From: Pseudomonas botevensis
GTDB lineage: Bacteria; Pseudomonadota; Gammaproteobacteria; Pseudomonadales; Pseudomonadaceae
Length of the DNA stretch: 64,000 nt
Assembly: GCF_019145475.1 (NCBI RefSeq)
Contig: NZ_JAHTKI010000001.1
Coordinates: forward strand, 62,001 to 126,000
Reading direction: 5' to 3'
Shown piece by piece: positions 51,856 through 61,616 of this stretch. The notes beneath the pieces are model-generated. The model ran no database searches. It had not been told where the DNA came from and worked only from the letters and a program-made list of their open reading frames with translations. The position numbers were made by a program, and so were the translations under genes. Each line of letters opens with the position of its first letter. The stretch's first letter is position 1.

Positions 51856-52959
51856 TTACAGACGCATCGGCATGACAACGTAAGCCGAATCGTCATTGTC
51901 GGACTCTTGCACCAGCGCACTGCTGTTGGAGTCGGACAGGATCAGGCGAACCTGCTCGGTGGTCATCACGCCCAGCACATCGAGCAGATAGCTGACGTTG
52001 AAGCCGATTTCCAGGGAGCTGCCGTTGTACTCGACGCCCACTTCTTCTTCCGCTTCCTCCTGCTCCGGGTTGTTGGCCTGGATTTTCAGCTGACCACTGG
52101 CCAGTTGCAGGCGGATACCGCGGTACTTCTCGTTGGACAGGATCGCCGTGCGGCTGAACGCTTCGCGCAGCGCCTGACGATCGCCCAATACCAGCTTGTC
52201 GCCGCCCTTCGGCAGTACGCGCTCGTAGTCCGGGAACTTGCCATCCACCAGTTTCGAGGTGAAGGTGAATTCGCCAGTGGTCGCACGGATATGGTGCTGG
52301 CCCAGCACGATGCTGACGTTGCCATCCGGCTCGGTGAGCAGACGCGCCAGTTCGAGGATACCCTTGCGTGGCACGATCACCTGATGGCGCTCCTGCTGAC
52401 CGATGTCGGCCTGCATCGAGCACATCGCCAGACGGTGACCGTCAGTGGCAACAGCGCGGATCACACCGGTCGCCACTTCCAGCAACATGCCGTTGAGGTA
52501 GTAGCGCACGTCCTGCTGAGCCATGGCGAAGCTGGTGCGCTCGATCAGACGACGCAGCTTGCTTTGCTCCAGGCTGGTGGTCAACGATCCCGGGCCTTCT
52601 TCGACGGTCGGGAAATCGTTGGCCGGCAGGGTCGACAGGGTGAAGCGGCTACGGCCGGCCTTCACCACCAGCTTCTGCTCGTCGACCTTGATGTCGATCA
52701 GGGCGTCGTTCGGCAGGCTCTTGCAGATGTCCATCAGCTTGCGCGCCGGCACGGTGATGGAACCGGTTTGCGCCGGCTCTTCGAGTTGCACGCGACCGAC
52801 CAGCTCGACTTCCAGATCAGTACCGGTCAGCGACAGTTGCTGGCCATCGACAACCAGCAGCACGTTGGACAGCACCGGCAAGGTCTGTCGGCGCTCGACG
52901 ACACCTGCGACCAGTTGCAGGGGTTTCAACAGGGCTTCGCGTTGAATGGTGAAATGCAT
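51856..52959 (-). CDS. dnaN: DNA polymerase III beta clamp DnaN
   Basis: This 367-residue sliding clamp has three similar domains of about 120 residues. It starts MHFTIQREALLKPLQLVAGVVERRQTLP, the Pseudomonas DnaN start, and ends YVVMPMRL, the standard beta-clamp C terminus. It follows dnaA by 39 bases. Confidence 0.99.
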   Translation of the reverse strand: MHFTIQREALLKPLQLVAGVVERRQTLPVLSNVLLVVDGQQLSLTGTDLEVELVGRVQLEEPAQTGSITVPARKLMDICKSLPNDALIDIKVDEQKLVVKAGRSRFTLSTLPANDFPTVEEGPGSLTTSLEQSKLRRLIERTSFAMAQQDVRYYLNGMLLEVATGVIRAVATDGHRLAMCSMQADIGQQERHQVIVPRKGILELARLLTEPDGNVSIVLGQHHIRATTGEFTFTSKLVDGKFPDYERVLPKGGDKLVLGDRQALREAFSRTAILSNEKYRGIRLQLASGQLKIQANNPEQEEAEEEVGVEYNGSSLEIGFNVSYLLDVLGVMTTEQVRLILSDSNSSALVQESDNDDSAYVVMPMRL

Positions 52960-52998
52960 GGTCTAGTCCCTTGCCTTAATAAGCTGCGCTGGTGTTCA

Positions 52999-54525
52999 TC
53001 AAGTGGTCAGTGTACGCAGCAGGTTCTTGTAGTCCTCGCGGATGTCCGCGTCGGATTCCTTAAGTTCGTTGATCTTGCGGCAGGCGTGCAACACCGTCGT
53101 GTGGTCGCGACCGCCAAACACATCGCCGATTTCCGGCAGGCTGTGGTTGGTCAGTTCCTTGGACAAGGCCATGGCCACCTGACGCGGACGAGCCACCGAG
53201 CGCGAACGGCGCTTGGACAGCAGGTCGGATATCTTGATCTTGTAGTACTCGGCGACGGTGCGCTGAATGTTATCCACAGAGACCAGTTTGTCCTGCAACG
53301 CCAACAGGTCCTTCAGGGATTCGCGAATCAACTCGATGGTGATGTCGCGGCCCATGAAGTGCGAGTGGGCGATCACGCGTTTCAGCGCGCCTTCCAGCTC
53401 ACGGACGTTGGAGCGAATGCGCTGGGCGATGAAGAACGCTGCGTCGTGAGGCAACTCGACTTTGGCCTGGTCGGCCTTCTTCATCAGAATCGCAACGCGG
53501 GTTTCCAGTTCCGGCGGCTCGACGGCAACCGTCAGGCCCCAGCCGAAGCGGGATTTGAGGCGCTCTTCCAGGCCTTCGATTTCCTTCGGGTAGCGGTCAC
53601 TGGTGAGAATGACCTGCTGGCCACCTTCAAGCAGGGCGTTGAAGGTGTGGAAAAACTCTTCCTGGGAACGTTCCTTGCGGGCGAAGAACTGAATGTCGTC
53701 GATCAGCAAGGCATCCACCGAACGGTAGAAACGCTTGAACTCGTTGATCGCGTTCAGTTGCAGCGCCTTGACCATGTCGGCCACGAAACGCTCGGAATGC
53801 AGGTACACGACCTTGGCATTCGGATTCTTCTTTAACAGGTGGTTGCCCACCGCATGCATCAAGTGGGTCTTACCGAGACCGACGCCGCCATAAAGGAACA
53901 GCGGGTTGTAGCCGTGCTTGGGGTTGTCCGCCACTTGCCAGGCCGCCGCGCGGGCGAGCTGGTTGGATTTACCCTCGACGAAGTTTTCAAAGGTGAAGGT
54001 GCGGTTCAGGTAACTGGTGTGCTTGAGCGCACCTTCGACCTGCACGGTGCGCTGTTCGGCGCGAACCGGAGCCTGTTGCGAGGCGGCGCCAGCCATCGGG
54101 TCGAAACTGTCGCGGGACGGCTCTTCACTGACTTCTTCGGCTTTCTGCGTGGCGCGCTTGGCGACCGGGGCGGCAGGTGCCACTGGCGCAGCAGTGACCG
54201 GCGCAACAGCGGCCTGCTGAGCCTGTGCCACGGCGGCAGCGGCCAGCGGCGCATTCGGTGCGGCACGGGGAGCCGAACTGCGCTTGCTGCCTATTAATAA
54301 GGAAAGCGCCGGCGCCAGGCCGTTGCCATGCTCATCCAGCAGTTCAAGGACACGCCCGAGGTACTTCTCGTTGACCCAGTCCAGAACAAAACGGTTCGGT
54401 GCGTAGACACGCAACTCGTCGCCTTCGGCTTCGACCTGTAGTGGACGGATCCAGGTGTTGAATTGTTGGGCAGGCAGCTCTTCGCGCAAAAGCTCCACGC
54501 ACTGCTGCCAAAGTTCCACTGACAC
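52999..54525 (-). CDS. dnaA: Chromosomal replication initiator DnaA
   Basis: This 508-residue initiator has domain I (about 1-90, [18 protein letters not shown]), a long Ala/Pro/Val linker (about 90-170), an AAA+ domain with Walker [10 protein letters not shown] and Walker [10 protein letters not shown], and domain IV with the DnaA-box reading signature [15 protein letters not shown]. The start is GTG at 54525, preceded by TAGGGGA. An exact DnaA box occurs inside the gene (53270-53278) and another overlaps the likely promoter. Confidence 0.99.
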   Translation of the reverse strand: MSVELWQQCVELLREELPAQQFNTWIRPLQVEAEGDELRVYAPNRFVLDWVNEKYLGRVLELLDEHGNGLAPALSLLIGSKRSSAPRAAPNAPLAAAAVAQAQQAAVAPVTAAPVAPAAPVAKRATQKAEEVSEEPSRDSFDPMAGAASQQAPVRAEQRTVQVEGALKHTSYLNRTFTFENFVEGKSNQLARAAAWQVADNPKHGYNPLFLYGGVGLGKTHLMHAVGNHLLKKNPNAKVVYLHSERFVADMVKALQLNAINEFKRFYRSVDALLIDDIQFFARKERSQEEFFHTFNALLEGGQQVILTSDRYPKEIEGLEERLKSRFGWGLTVAVEPPELETRVAILMKKADQAKVELPHDAAFFIAQRIRSNVRELEGALKRVIAHSHFMGRDITIELIRESLKDLLALQDKLVSVDNIQRTVAEYYKIKISDLLSKRRSRSVARPRQVAMALSKELTNHSLPEIGDVFGGRDHTTVLHACRKINELKESDADIREDYKNLLRTLTT

Positions 54526-54570
54526 GGAAATCCCCTAAGTTGAAAGCCGGTGAGGCAAAAACAAGCGGCC

Positions 54571-54601
54571 ATTGTAGCGGCGAGCCGCCCACTTATCCAC
54601 A
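54571..54601 (-). promoter_or_regulatory. Putative dnaA promoter overlapped by a DnaA box
   Basis: On the minus strand, TACAAT (54576-54571) is a good -10. A weak -35, TGGATA (54599-54594), lies 17 bases upstream and is inside the DnaA box at 54593-54601. DnaA bound there would block RNA polymerase, giving autorepression. The promoter is inferred from spacing. Confidence 0.6.
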
Positions 54602-55003
54602 TGCAGGTTGCCCGGCGACCATGATTTATCAATACGTTAAATGGCAAAAAGGCGACCAACGGTATGTGCATAAGCTCTGTGGATAACCGCCACTGAGGAC
54701 ACTGGACAACTGGGGGCGAAACTCGGTGGATAACCTGCCTGTGGATAACAGACCTTTCCACGCACAGGTTATCCGCTCCCGGAGCACAGGCTGAACACGG
54801 TTTTCCCGCGTAGTTGTCATTCTCTGTACATCACGGCAGACAAGGCCTCGATTGAGTTATCCACAGAAGGTGGCGGGACTAGCTTTTACAAGCTTTACAG
54901 AAAAGCTTTAAATAATTCCCTTCTTTATTTTTTATGTCTGGCGAACAGGGCCTGGTGCTCAGAAGACGCGGATATCTATTTAGAGGGAAACGCTGGTTGG
55001 AAA

Positions 55004-55032
55004 TTGACCTATGGACTTGCTTTCTCTAGAAT
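55004..55032 (+). promoter_or_regulatory. rpmH promoter
   Basis: TTGACC (55004-55009) and TAGAAT (55027-55032) are separated by exactly 17 bases, a strong sigma-70 promoter about 60 bases before rpmH. Confidence 0.85.
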
Positions 55033-55092
55033 CCCCGGTCTCTTAAAACGGGGGCCATTCCGGCCCGTTGTGGACGAACCAGGTAACACGAC

Positions 55093-55227
55093 ATGAAACG
55101 TACTTTCCAACCAAGCACTATCAAACGCGCTCGTACCCACGGTTTCCGTGCTCGCATGGCTACCAAGAACGGTCGTGCCGTACTGTCGCGTCGTCGCGCC
55201 AAAGGCCGCGCACGTCTGGCAGTTTGA
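55093..55227 (+). CDS. rpmH: 50S ribosomal protein L34
   Basis: This 44-residue basic protein, [18 protein letters not shown] through GRARLAV, is a canonical L34. It is too short for ordinary gene calling but unmistakable. It is the first gene right of oriC and begins the rpmH-rnpA-yidD-yidC run; the rnpA start follows 16 bases after its stop. Confidence 0.99.
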   Translation: MKRTFQPSTIKRARTHGFRARMATKNGRAVLSRRRAKGRARLAV

Positions 55228-55243
55228 TAATCCGGCACTGGAG

Positions 55244-55645
55244 GTGAGTCAGGACTTCAGTCGGGAAAAGCGTCTGCTTACTCCCCGGCACTTCAAGGCA
55301 GTCTTTGACTCCCCTACCGGCAAGGTTCCGGGGAAAAATCTCCTGCTCCTTGCGCGCAACAACGATCTCGATCACCCCCGGCTAGGGCTGGTTATCGGGA
55401 AAAAGAGCGTAAAGCTCTCCGTCGAGCGCAATCGCCTCAAACGTCTGATGCGCGAATCGTTTCGCCTGAACCAGGATTCACTGGTCGGCTGGGACATCGT
55501 TATCGTCGCGCGCAAAGGTTTGGGTGATGTAGAAAACCCCGAATTGATTCAGCATTTCGGCAAACTCTGGAAACGTCTGGCGCGCAACAAGCCGGCACCG
55601 GCAGTCAAAACCGAAACTGTAGGGGTAGACAGTCCAGATGCGTAA
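55244..55645 (+). CDS. rnpA: Ribonuclease P protein component RnpA
   Basis: This 133-residue basic protein helps the RNase P RNA bind pre-tRNA. The hallmark RNR motif is in [15 protein letters not shown]. The start is GTG at 55244 ([21 protein letters not shown]), with GGAG just upstream; the frame extends back into rpmH but that part is not homologous. Its 3' end overlaps yidD by eight bases. Confidence 0.96.
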   Translation: MSQDFSREKRLLTPRHFKAVFDSPTGKVPGKNLLLLARNNDLDHPRLGLVIGKKSVKLSVERNRLKRLMRESFRLNQDSLVGWDIVIVARKGLGDVENPELIQHFGKLWKRLARNKPAPAVKTETVGVDSPDA

Positions 55646-55883
55646 ACTGGCACTCGTTCCGATCCAGTTTTATCGCTACGCCATTAGTCCCCTGATGGCC
55701 GATCACTGTCGTTTCTACCCCAGTTGTTCTTGCTACGCGTTAGAAGCCATCGAAACTCATGGCCTTCTGCGCGGTGGCTGGCTGACCTTTCGTCGTTTAG
55801 GTCGCTGTCATCCGTGGAATCCCGGTGGTTATGACCCGGTTCCACCTATCCCTACCTCCCGTTCTTCTTCGATGGCCGAGTAA
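55638..55883 (+). CDS. yidD: Membrane protein insertion efficiency factor YidD
   Basis: This 81-residue protein has the YidD pattern: [29 protein letters not shown] and [15 protein letters not shown]. It aids YidC-dependent insertion. It overlaps rnpA and ends two bases before yidC. Confidence 0.97.
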   Translation: MRKLALVPIQFYRYAISPLMADHCRFYPSCSCYALEAIETHGLLRGGWLTFRRLGRCHPWNPGGYDPVPPIPTSRSSSMAE

Positions 55884-55885
55884 TC

Positions 55886-57568
55886 ATGGATATCAAACGC
55901 ACGATCCTGATCGTCGCCCTGGCAATCGTGGCTTATGTCATGGTTCTTAAATGGAACCAGGATTATGGCCAGGCTGCCCTGCCGACTCAGAATGTTGCTT
56001 CCAGTACGACTACATCCGGTTTGCCGGACACCGCCACTGGCACCAGCGCTTCCGCCAGCGACGATATTCCGCGCGCCGCAAGCGATACCAGCGCACCCGC
56101 CGAAACGCCGGTCGCTGTCAGCAAGGATCTGATCCAGATCAAAACCGACGTGCTCGATCTGGCGATCGATCCACAGGGTGGCGATGTTGCTCAACTGACC
56201 TTGCCGCTGTATCCACGTCGTCAGGATCGTCCGGACGTTCCGTTCCAGCTGTTCGATAACGGCAACGAACGTGTTTATCTGGCTCAAAGCGGTCTGATCG
56301 GCCCCAATGGCCCGGACGCAAGCCCGGCCGGTCGCCCGATCTACGCCTCGGAGAAGAAGACTTATCAACTGGCTGACGGTCAGGACCAACTGGTCGTCGA
56401 CCTGAAGTTCAGCAAGGACGGCGTCAACTACATCAAGCGTTTCACTCTGAAACGTGGCCTGTATGACGTGACTGTGACCTATCTGATCGATAACCAGAGC
56501 GCTCAGCCTTGGTCCGGTTCGATGTTTGCGCAGTTGAAACGCGACGCCAGCGCAGATCCTTCGTCGACCACGGCGACCGGCACCGCGACTTACCTGGGCG
56601 CCGCCCTGTGGACAAGTTCCGAGCCGTACAAGAAAGTGTCCATGAAGGACATGGACAAGGCTCAGCTCAAGGAAACCGTCACCGGTGGCTGGGTGGCGTG
56701 GCTGCAACACTACTTCGTGACTGCATGGGTTGCGCCGAAAGGCGAAAACAACATCGTCCAGACGCGTAAAGACAGCAAAGGCAACTACATCATCGGTTAC
56801 ACCGGCCCGGCCTTGACCGCTGCACCTGGTGCAAAAGTCGAAACCAGCGCCGTGCTGTATGCCGGTCCGAAAAGCCAGGCTGTGCTGAAAGAGTTGTCCC
56901 CAGGTCTGGAACTGACCGTCGACTACGGCATTCTGTGGTTCATTGCCCAGCCGATTTTCTGGCTGCTGCAACATATCCACAGCATCGTCGGCAACTGGGG
57001 CTGGTCGATCATCTTCCTGACCATGCTGATCAAAGGGATCTTCTTCCCGCTGTCGGCCGCCAGCTACAAATCCATGGCCCGCATGCGCGCCGTGGCCCCG
57101 AAACTGGCTGCACTGAAAGAGCAACATGGCGATGACCGGCAGAAAATGTCGCAAGCCATGATGGAGCTGTACAAGAAAGAGAAGATCAATCCGCTGGGTG
57201 GCTGCTTGCCGATCCTGGTGCAGATGCCGGTTTTCCTTTCGCTGTACTGGGTTCTGCTGGAAAGCGTGGAAATGCGCCAGGCGCCATTCATGCTGTGGAT
57301 CACCGACCTGTCGATCAAGGATCCGTTCTTCATCCTGCCGATCATCATGGGCGCGACCATGTTCATCCAGCAGCGTCTGAACCCGACGCCTCCGGATCCG
57401 ATGCAGGCCAAGGTGATGAAAATGATGCCGATCATCTTCACCTTCTTCTTCCTGTGGTTCCCGGCCGGTCTGGTGCTGTACTGGGTTGTGAACAACTGCC
57501 TGTCGATTGCCCAACAGTGGTACATCACGCGTAAGATCGAAGCGGCGACGAAAAAAGCCGAGGCGTAA
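55886..57568 (+). CDS. yidC: Membrane protein insertase YidC
   Basis: This 560-residue insertase has an N-terminal signal-anchor helix (MDIKRTILIVALAIVAYVM), a linker, the large periplasmic P1 domain (about 60-340) and a five-helix core with LMIKGIFFPLSA, SYKSMARMRAVAPK, GCLPILVQMPVFLSLYWVL and a C-terminal basic tail. It places membrane proteins alone or with SecYEG. A terminator follows. Confidence 0.98.
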   Translation: MDIKRTILIVALAIVAYVMVLKWNQDYGQAALPTQNVASSTTTSGLPDTATGTSASASDDIPRAASDTSAPAETPVAVSKDLIQIKTDVLDLAIDPQGGDVAQLTLPLYPRRQDRPDVPFQLFDNGNERVYLAQSGLIGPNGPDASPAGRPIYASEKKTYQLADGQDQLVVDLKFSKDGVNYIKRFTLKRGLYDVTVTYLIDNQSAQPWSGSMFAQLKRDASADPSSTTATGTATYLGAALWTSSEPYKKVSMKDMDKAQLKETVTGGWVAWLQHYFVTAWVAPKGENNIVQTRKDSKGNYIIGYTGPALTAAPGAKVETSAVLYAGPKSQAVLKELSPGLELTVDYGILWFIAQPIFWLLQHIHSIVGNWGWSIIFLTMLIKGIFFPLSAASYKSMARMRAVAPKLAALKEQHGDDRQKMSQAMMELYKKEKINPLGGCLPILVQMPVFLSLYWVLLESVEMRQAPFMLWITDLSIKDPFFILPIIMGATMFIQQRLNPTPPDPMQAKVMKMMPIIFTFFFLWFPAGLVLYWVVNNCLSIAQQWYITRKIEAATKKAEA

Positions 57569-57590
57569 CTTACTCTGTGGATAACCACTC

Positions 57591-57616
57591 AAAACGCCCC
57601 CTAGTGGGGCGTTTTG
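57591..57616 (+). terminator. Terminator after yidC
   Basis: Perfect ten-base arms AAAACGCCCC and GGGGCGTTTT flank CTAGT. It lies between yidC and mnmE, 22 bases after the yidC stop, with an exact DnaA box just before it (57576-57584). Confidence 0.85.
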
Positions 57617-57647
57617 CTATCTGCCATTTTTGTCTGGATACCGGTTT

Positions 57648-59018
57648 ATGAGCGCACCTCGTGAAACCATCGCAGCCGTCGCCACCGCCCAGGGGCGTGG
57701 TGGCGTGGGCATCGTTCGAATTTCCGGGCCGCTGGCCAGCGCTGCGGCCAAGGCTATCAGCGGCCGCGAGCTGAAACCCCGGTTCGCCCACTACGGCCCG
57801 TTCTTCAGCGACGACCAGCAAGTACTGGATGAGGGCCTGGCGTTGTACTTCCCGGGACCGAATTCATTCACCGGTGAAGACGTACTGGAACTGCAAGGCC
57901 ACGGCGGCCCTATCGTTCTGGACATATTACTCAAGCGTTGCCTGGAACTGGGTTGCCGTCTGGCCCGGCCGGGTGAATTCAGCGAGCGCGCGTTTCTCAA
58001 CGACAAACTCGACCTGGCTCAGGCCGAGGCGATTGCCGACCTGATCGAAGCGAGTTCTGCACAAGCCGCGCGCAATGCCCTGCGTTCGTTACAAGGCGCG
58101 TTTTCCCAGCGTGTGCATAACCTCACCGAACAGCTGATCGGCTTGCGGATATACGTCGAAGCGGCCATCGATTTTCCGGAAGAGGAAATCGACTTCCTCG
58201 CCGATGGCCATGTGCTGAGCATGCTCGACAAGGTTCGTGACGAATTATCCACAGTCCTGCGCGAAGCCGGGCAGGGGGCATTGCTGCGCGATGGCATGAC
58301 CGTGGTGATTGCCGGTCGTCCGAATGCCGGCAAGTCCAGCCTGCTCAATGCACTGGCTGGTCGCGAGGCGGCGATTGTCACTGAAATCGCCGGCACCACC
58401 CGGGACATTCTGCGCGAACATATCCACATTGATGGCATGCCGCTGCATGTTTTGGATACCGCCGGCCTGCGCGACACCGATGATCATGTGGAAAAGATCG
58501 GCGTCGAGCGCGCGTTGAAAGCGATCGGGGAAGCGGATCGCGTATTGCTGGTGGTCGACGCCACCGCACCGGAAGCCGCAGATCCGTTTGCCCTGTGGCC
58601 GGAATTCCTCGAAACCCGGCCGGATCCGGCGAAAGTCACGCTGATTCGCAACAAGGCCGACCTCACCGCAGAAGCCATTGCCCTGGAAGTCAGTGACGAT
58701 GGCCACGTGACGATCAGCCTGAGCGCCAAGTCTGCCGGCGAAGGCCTGGACCTGCTGCGCGATCACCTGAAGGCGTGCATGGGTTACGAGCAAACCTCGG
58801 AAAGCAGTTTCAGTGCACGTCGCCGGCACCTGGAAGCGTTGCGCCATGCCAGCGCCGCTCTGGAACACGGTCGCTCGCAACTGACACTGGCCGGAGCCGG
58901 CGAGTTGCTGGCCGAAGATTTGCGCCAGGCCCAGCATTCCCTGGGGGAAATCACCGGCGCATTCAGCTCCGATGATTTGCTGGGACGGATTTTTTCCAGT
59001 TTCTGTATAGGCAAATAA
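57648..59018 (+). CDS. mnmE: tRNA modification GTPase MnmE
   Basis: This 456-residue GTPase with MnmG makes the 5-carboxymethylaminomethyl group at U34 of tRNA. It has the N-terminal folate-binding domain, the G domain with Walker [17 protein letters not shown] and NKAD, and the C-terminal CIGK motif. The ATG at 57648 starts [16 protein letters not shown]; an in-frame TTG at 57630 is unlikely. An exact DnaA box lies inside (58245-58253). Confidence 0.97.
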   Translation: MSAPRETIAAVATAQGRGGVGIVRISGPLASAAAKAISGRELKPRFAHYGPFFSDDQQVLDEGLALYFPGPNSFTGEDVLELQGHGGPIVLDILLKRCLELGCRLARPGEFSERAFLNDKLDLAQAEAIADLIEASSAQAARNALRSLQGAFSQRVHNLTEQLIGLRIYVEAAIDFPEEEIDFLADGHVLSMLDKVRDELSTVLREAGQGALLRDGMTVVIAGRPNAGKSSLLNALAGREAAIVTEIAGTTRDILREHIHIDGMPLHVLDTAGLRDTDDHVEKIGVERALKAIGEADRVLLVVDATAPEAADPFALWPEFLETRPDPAKVTLIRNKADLTAEAIALEVSDDGHVTISLSAKSAGEGLDLLRDHLKACMGYEQTSESSFSARRRHLEALRHASAALEHGRSQLTLAGAGELLAEDLRQAQHSLGEITGAFSSDDLLGRIFSSFCIGK

Positions 59019-59020
59019 GA

Positions 59021-59053
59021 AAAAGGGCTGTGGGTAATTTATCCACAGCCCTT
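59021..59053. terminator. Bidirectional terminator built on an inverted DnaA-box pair
   Basis: The stem AAAAGGGCTGTGG / CCACAGCCCTTTT with a T run ends mnmE and, in reverse, the TonB receptor gene. Inside it, TGTGGGTAA (59029-59037, one mismatch) and the exact TTATCCACA (59039-59047) face each other one base apart. Confidence 0.85.
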
Positions 59054-59060
59054 TTTTCGC

Positions 59061-61496
59061 TTACCAGTTGTAGGACACTGTACCGAGCACGGTGCGGTCT
59101 TCGCCCCAGTAGCAGCGTCCTGCGTCGTTGCATCCCGACACATATTCCTTGTCGAACAGGTTTTTCGCGTTCAGATCCACGCTCCAGTTCTTGTCGATCT
59201 GATAGCCGATGGCTGCATCCACCAGCGTCACGTCGCCGGCATCGAGTTTTCCGTAGAGGGTTGGCGCGGTGTAGGCGAAGGCACTGTCGAAGTAGCGCAC
59301 GCCACCGCCGACATACAGCCCCTTCAGATCGCCATCGAGGAAACGGTACTTCGCCCAGACCGATGCCTGATTACGCGGTACACCGGTCATTTGATGGCCT
59401 TTGACCAGTGAGGTCGCGGCATCCTTGGTAATCCGCGCATCGGTGTAGGTGTACGCCGCCGTCACGTTCAGGTTCTGTGTCAAATTGCTGTTGAGCTCCA
59501 GTTCCACGCCTTTGGATCGGCTTTCACCGACCTGGCGATAGGTCGATGTCGTGGAGTCGAAATAGGTGTCGTCTTTCTTGCGCAGGTCATAAACCGAGGC
59601 CGTGAACGCTGTATCCCAGCCGATCGGCTCATATTTCAAGCCAACTTCGTACTGACTGCTGGTGATCGGGTCCAGTGGCGTGCCGGCATTGGAGATCTGT
59701 TGTACTGGCACAAACGAGGTGGAATAGCTGACATACGGCGTCATGCCGTTGTCGAACTGGTACATCACGCCGCCCTGATAAGTGAATTTCCTGTCCTCGG
59801 AGCTGATGTTGCTGCCCTTCGCCACCTTGTCGCGGAAATCGCTGTCGACCCAGTCCTGACGGCCGCCCAGCAGGAACAGCCAATGGTCGTACTTGCTCTG
59901 GATCTGTGCATAAACCCCTTTCATCTGCTGCTCGAGCAGAGTGTTTTGCACGGCGATCGGTGTTGTCGGGTCGCGCAGATAAACCGGGTTGTAGATATCG
60001 ATCGGCCCGACCAGACCGGCATTCCAGTCCTGATTGAACGATGTGCGGTCGTAGCTGGCGCCGAACAACACGGTGTTCTCCAGACCACCCGCCTGGAATT
60101 TGCCTTCCAGTTGGTTATCCAGCGAATACACCATGGATTTGTTGAAGCGGTCATACGCCGTCATGTTCAACCGCGTGCCGAACCCGGCGTTGTTCAGATT
60201 GCCTGGCCAGGTTTCATGGCGGGTGATGCGCGACTGCATGTAGCGAGAGTTCTGGCGGAACTGCCAGTCATCGTTGAACGAATGGCTGAACTCGTAGCCA
60301 GTGCTCCAGGTTTCCCGTTCGAAAGTGTTCCAGTCCGGGTCACCCAGCATGGTGCCTTTGGACAACTTGCCATTGGGGTTGGTCAGCAAAGTCCCGGCCG
60401 CCGGTAGGCCGAGTTCCATGTTGGTGTGGTCCTTCTGGTAGTTGGCCAACAGGGTCAAGGTGTTGAAGTCGTCGAAATTCAGGGTCAGGGACGGGGCGAT
60501 ATAAAGACGATCATCCGGCACATGGTCGGTCTGGGTATCCGACTTGCGACCCAGCATCACCACCCGGCCGAGAATGTTGCCACTGTCGGTCAGCGGTCCG
60601 GAGACATCGACGCCAATCTGCCGCCGATTGTTCGAGCCATAACCCAGTTGCACTTCCCCCTGGGGAGAGGCCGTCGGACGTTTGCTCACCAGATTGACCA
60701 AGCCTCCAGGGGCGTTCTCACCGTAAAGCAGCGAGGACGGGCCACGGAAAATCTCGACACGCTCCAGGCCGTAAGGCTCGGTGCTGGTGTCATACCGATT
60801 GCCTTGCACCCGTAGTCCGTCGCGCAGCAGCCCGTAGCCATAGTCGGTGGCGTTGAAGCCGCGAATGAAGAACAGGTCGCCCGCCAGACTGTCGCCGGCG
60901 GCGAAAGGCGGAGCGAAGATCCCCGGGACGTAGCCGAGTACCTCGGTGAGTGTCTGAGATTTCTGATCTTTCATGCGCTGGGCGGTGACAACCGATACCG
61001 AACGCGGCGTTTCCGACAGCGGTGTGCTGGTTTTCGTACCGATCCGGCTGTTCTGCGCCTTGTAACCAACGTCAGCGGAGTAATCGAGTGTCATCCCATC
61101 GGCTTGCCGGCCGTTGATGTTGGTCGGTGCCAGTTCCAGTGAGTCGCCGTTGGGCTGCGACTGCAAAATGTAACTGCCTGGTGCCTGTGGGGTAGCTTGC
61201 AAACCCGAGCCTTGGAGCAACCGGGCAAAGCCCTGCTCCACGGTGAAGTCGCCGCTCAAGCCTGGGCTGCGCAAGCTGCCGGTCTGCTGGGGCGAGAACG
61301 ACAGAATCACATTGGCGGCCGCCGCGAACTGGCTCAAGGCATTGTCCAGCGGGCCGGCGGCAATGGCGTAACGCTGGGTGGCGGTCGCGGCATAAGCGCT
61401 ATGGCTGATGACCAGGCCGGAAACGGTTCCGGTCATCAGTAAGCTGTAGGCGATGCAGTGGTGGGAAAAGCGCTGGCGGAACGTGGGAAGACGCAT
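59061..61496 (-). CDS. TonB-dependent siderophore receptor with STN signalling domain
   Basis: This 811-residue outer-membrane receptor has a long signal peptide (cut near SAYAATATQ), an N-terminal STN domain (about 41-112, LDNALSQFAAAANV) that talks to FecR, a plug (about 150-255, FFIRGFNATDY, IFRGPSSLLYGENAPGGLVN) and a barrel ending VSYNW. The last loop contains GCNDAGRCYWGEDRTV, a two-cysteine pattern like FhuA/FoxA/FiuA hydroxamate receptors, so a hydroxamate such as ferrichrome is plausible. It is third in the fecI-fecR-receptor unit. An exact DnaA box abuts its start (61498-61506). Confidence 0.92.
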   Translation of the reverse strand: MRLPTFRQRFSHHCIAYSLLMTGTVSGLVISHSAYAATATQRYAIAAGPLDNALSQFAAAANVILSFSPQQTGSLRSPGLSGDFTVEQGFARLLQGSGLQATPQAPGSYILQSQPNGDSLELAPTNINGRQADGMTLDYSADVGYKAQNSRIGTKTSTPLSETPRSVSVVTAQRMKDQKSQTLTEVLGYVPGIFAPPFAAGDSLAGDLFFIRGFNATDYGYGLLRDGLRVQGNRYDTSTEPYGLERVEIFRGPSSLLYGENAPGGLVNLVSKRPTASPQGEVQLGYGSNNRRQIGVDVSGPLTDSGNILGRVVMLGRKSDTQTDHVPDDRLYIAPSLTLNFDDFNTLTLLANYQKDHTNMELGLPAAGTLLTNPNGKLSKGTMLGDPDWNTFERETWSTGYEFSHSFNDDWQFRQNSRYMQSRITRHETWPGNLNNAGFGTRLNMTAYDRFNKSMVYSLDNQLEGKFQAGGLENTVLFGASYDRTSFNQDWNAGLVGPIDIYNPVYLRDPTTPIAVQNTLLEQQMKGVYAQIQSKYDHWLFLLGGRQDWVDSDFRDKVAKGSNISSEDRKFTYQGGVMYQFDNGMTPYVSYSTSFVPVQQISNAGTPLDPITSSQYEVGLKYEPIGWDTAFTASVYDLRKKDDTYFDSTTSTYRQVGESRSKGVELELNSNLTQNLNVTAAYTYTDARITKDAATSLVKGHQMTGVPRNQASVWAKYRFLDGDLKGLYVGGGVRYFDSAFAYTAPTLYGKLDAGDVTLVDAAIGYQIDKNWSVDLNAKNLFDKEYVSGCNDAGRCYWGEDRTVLGTVSYNW

Positions 61497-61616
61497 GTGT
61501 GGATAAGCCCTGGAGGTGGCGAAGAGCCGCGTTTATCGCGATTACCTGTAGGGCCGGGTCAGGGCGAAAAAAGATAACCCTGCTTCAAGTTTATTTTTCC
61601 CCTCGTCGTGAAGGGA

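Larger units (their letters stand above)
54526..55092. other. Replication origin oriC (oriC1) between dnaA and rpmH
   Basis: This 567-base spacer has four exact DnaA boxes (54593-54601, 54678-54686, 54740-54748, 54857-54865), near-matches at 54725-54733 and 54769-54777, and an AT-rich tract at about 54887-54936 that is the likely unwinding element. The order is boxes, then AT tract, then the rpmH promoter. Location between dnaA and rpmH is the standard pseudomonad origin. Bidirectional replication should start here; genes on both sides point away from it. Confidence 0.93.
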
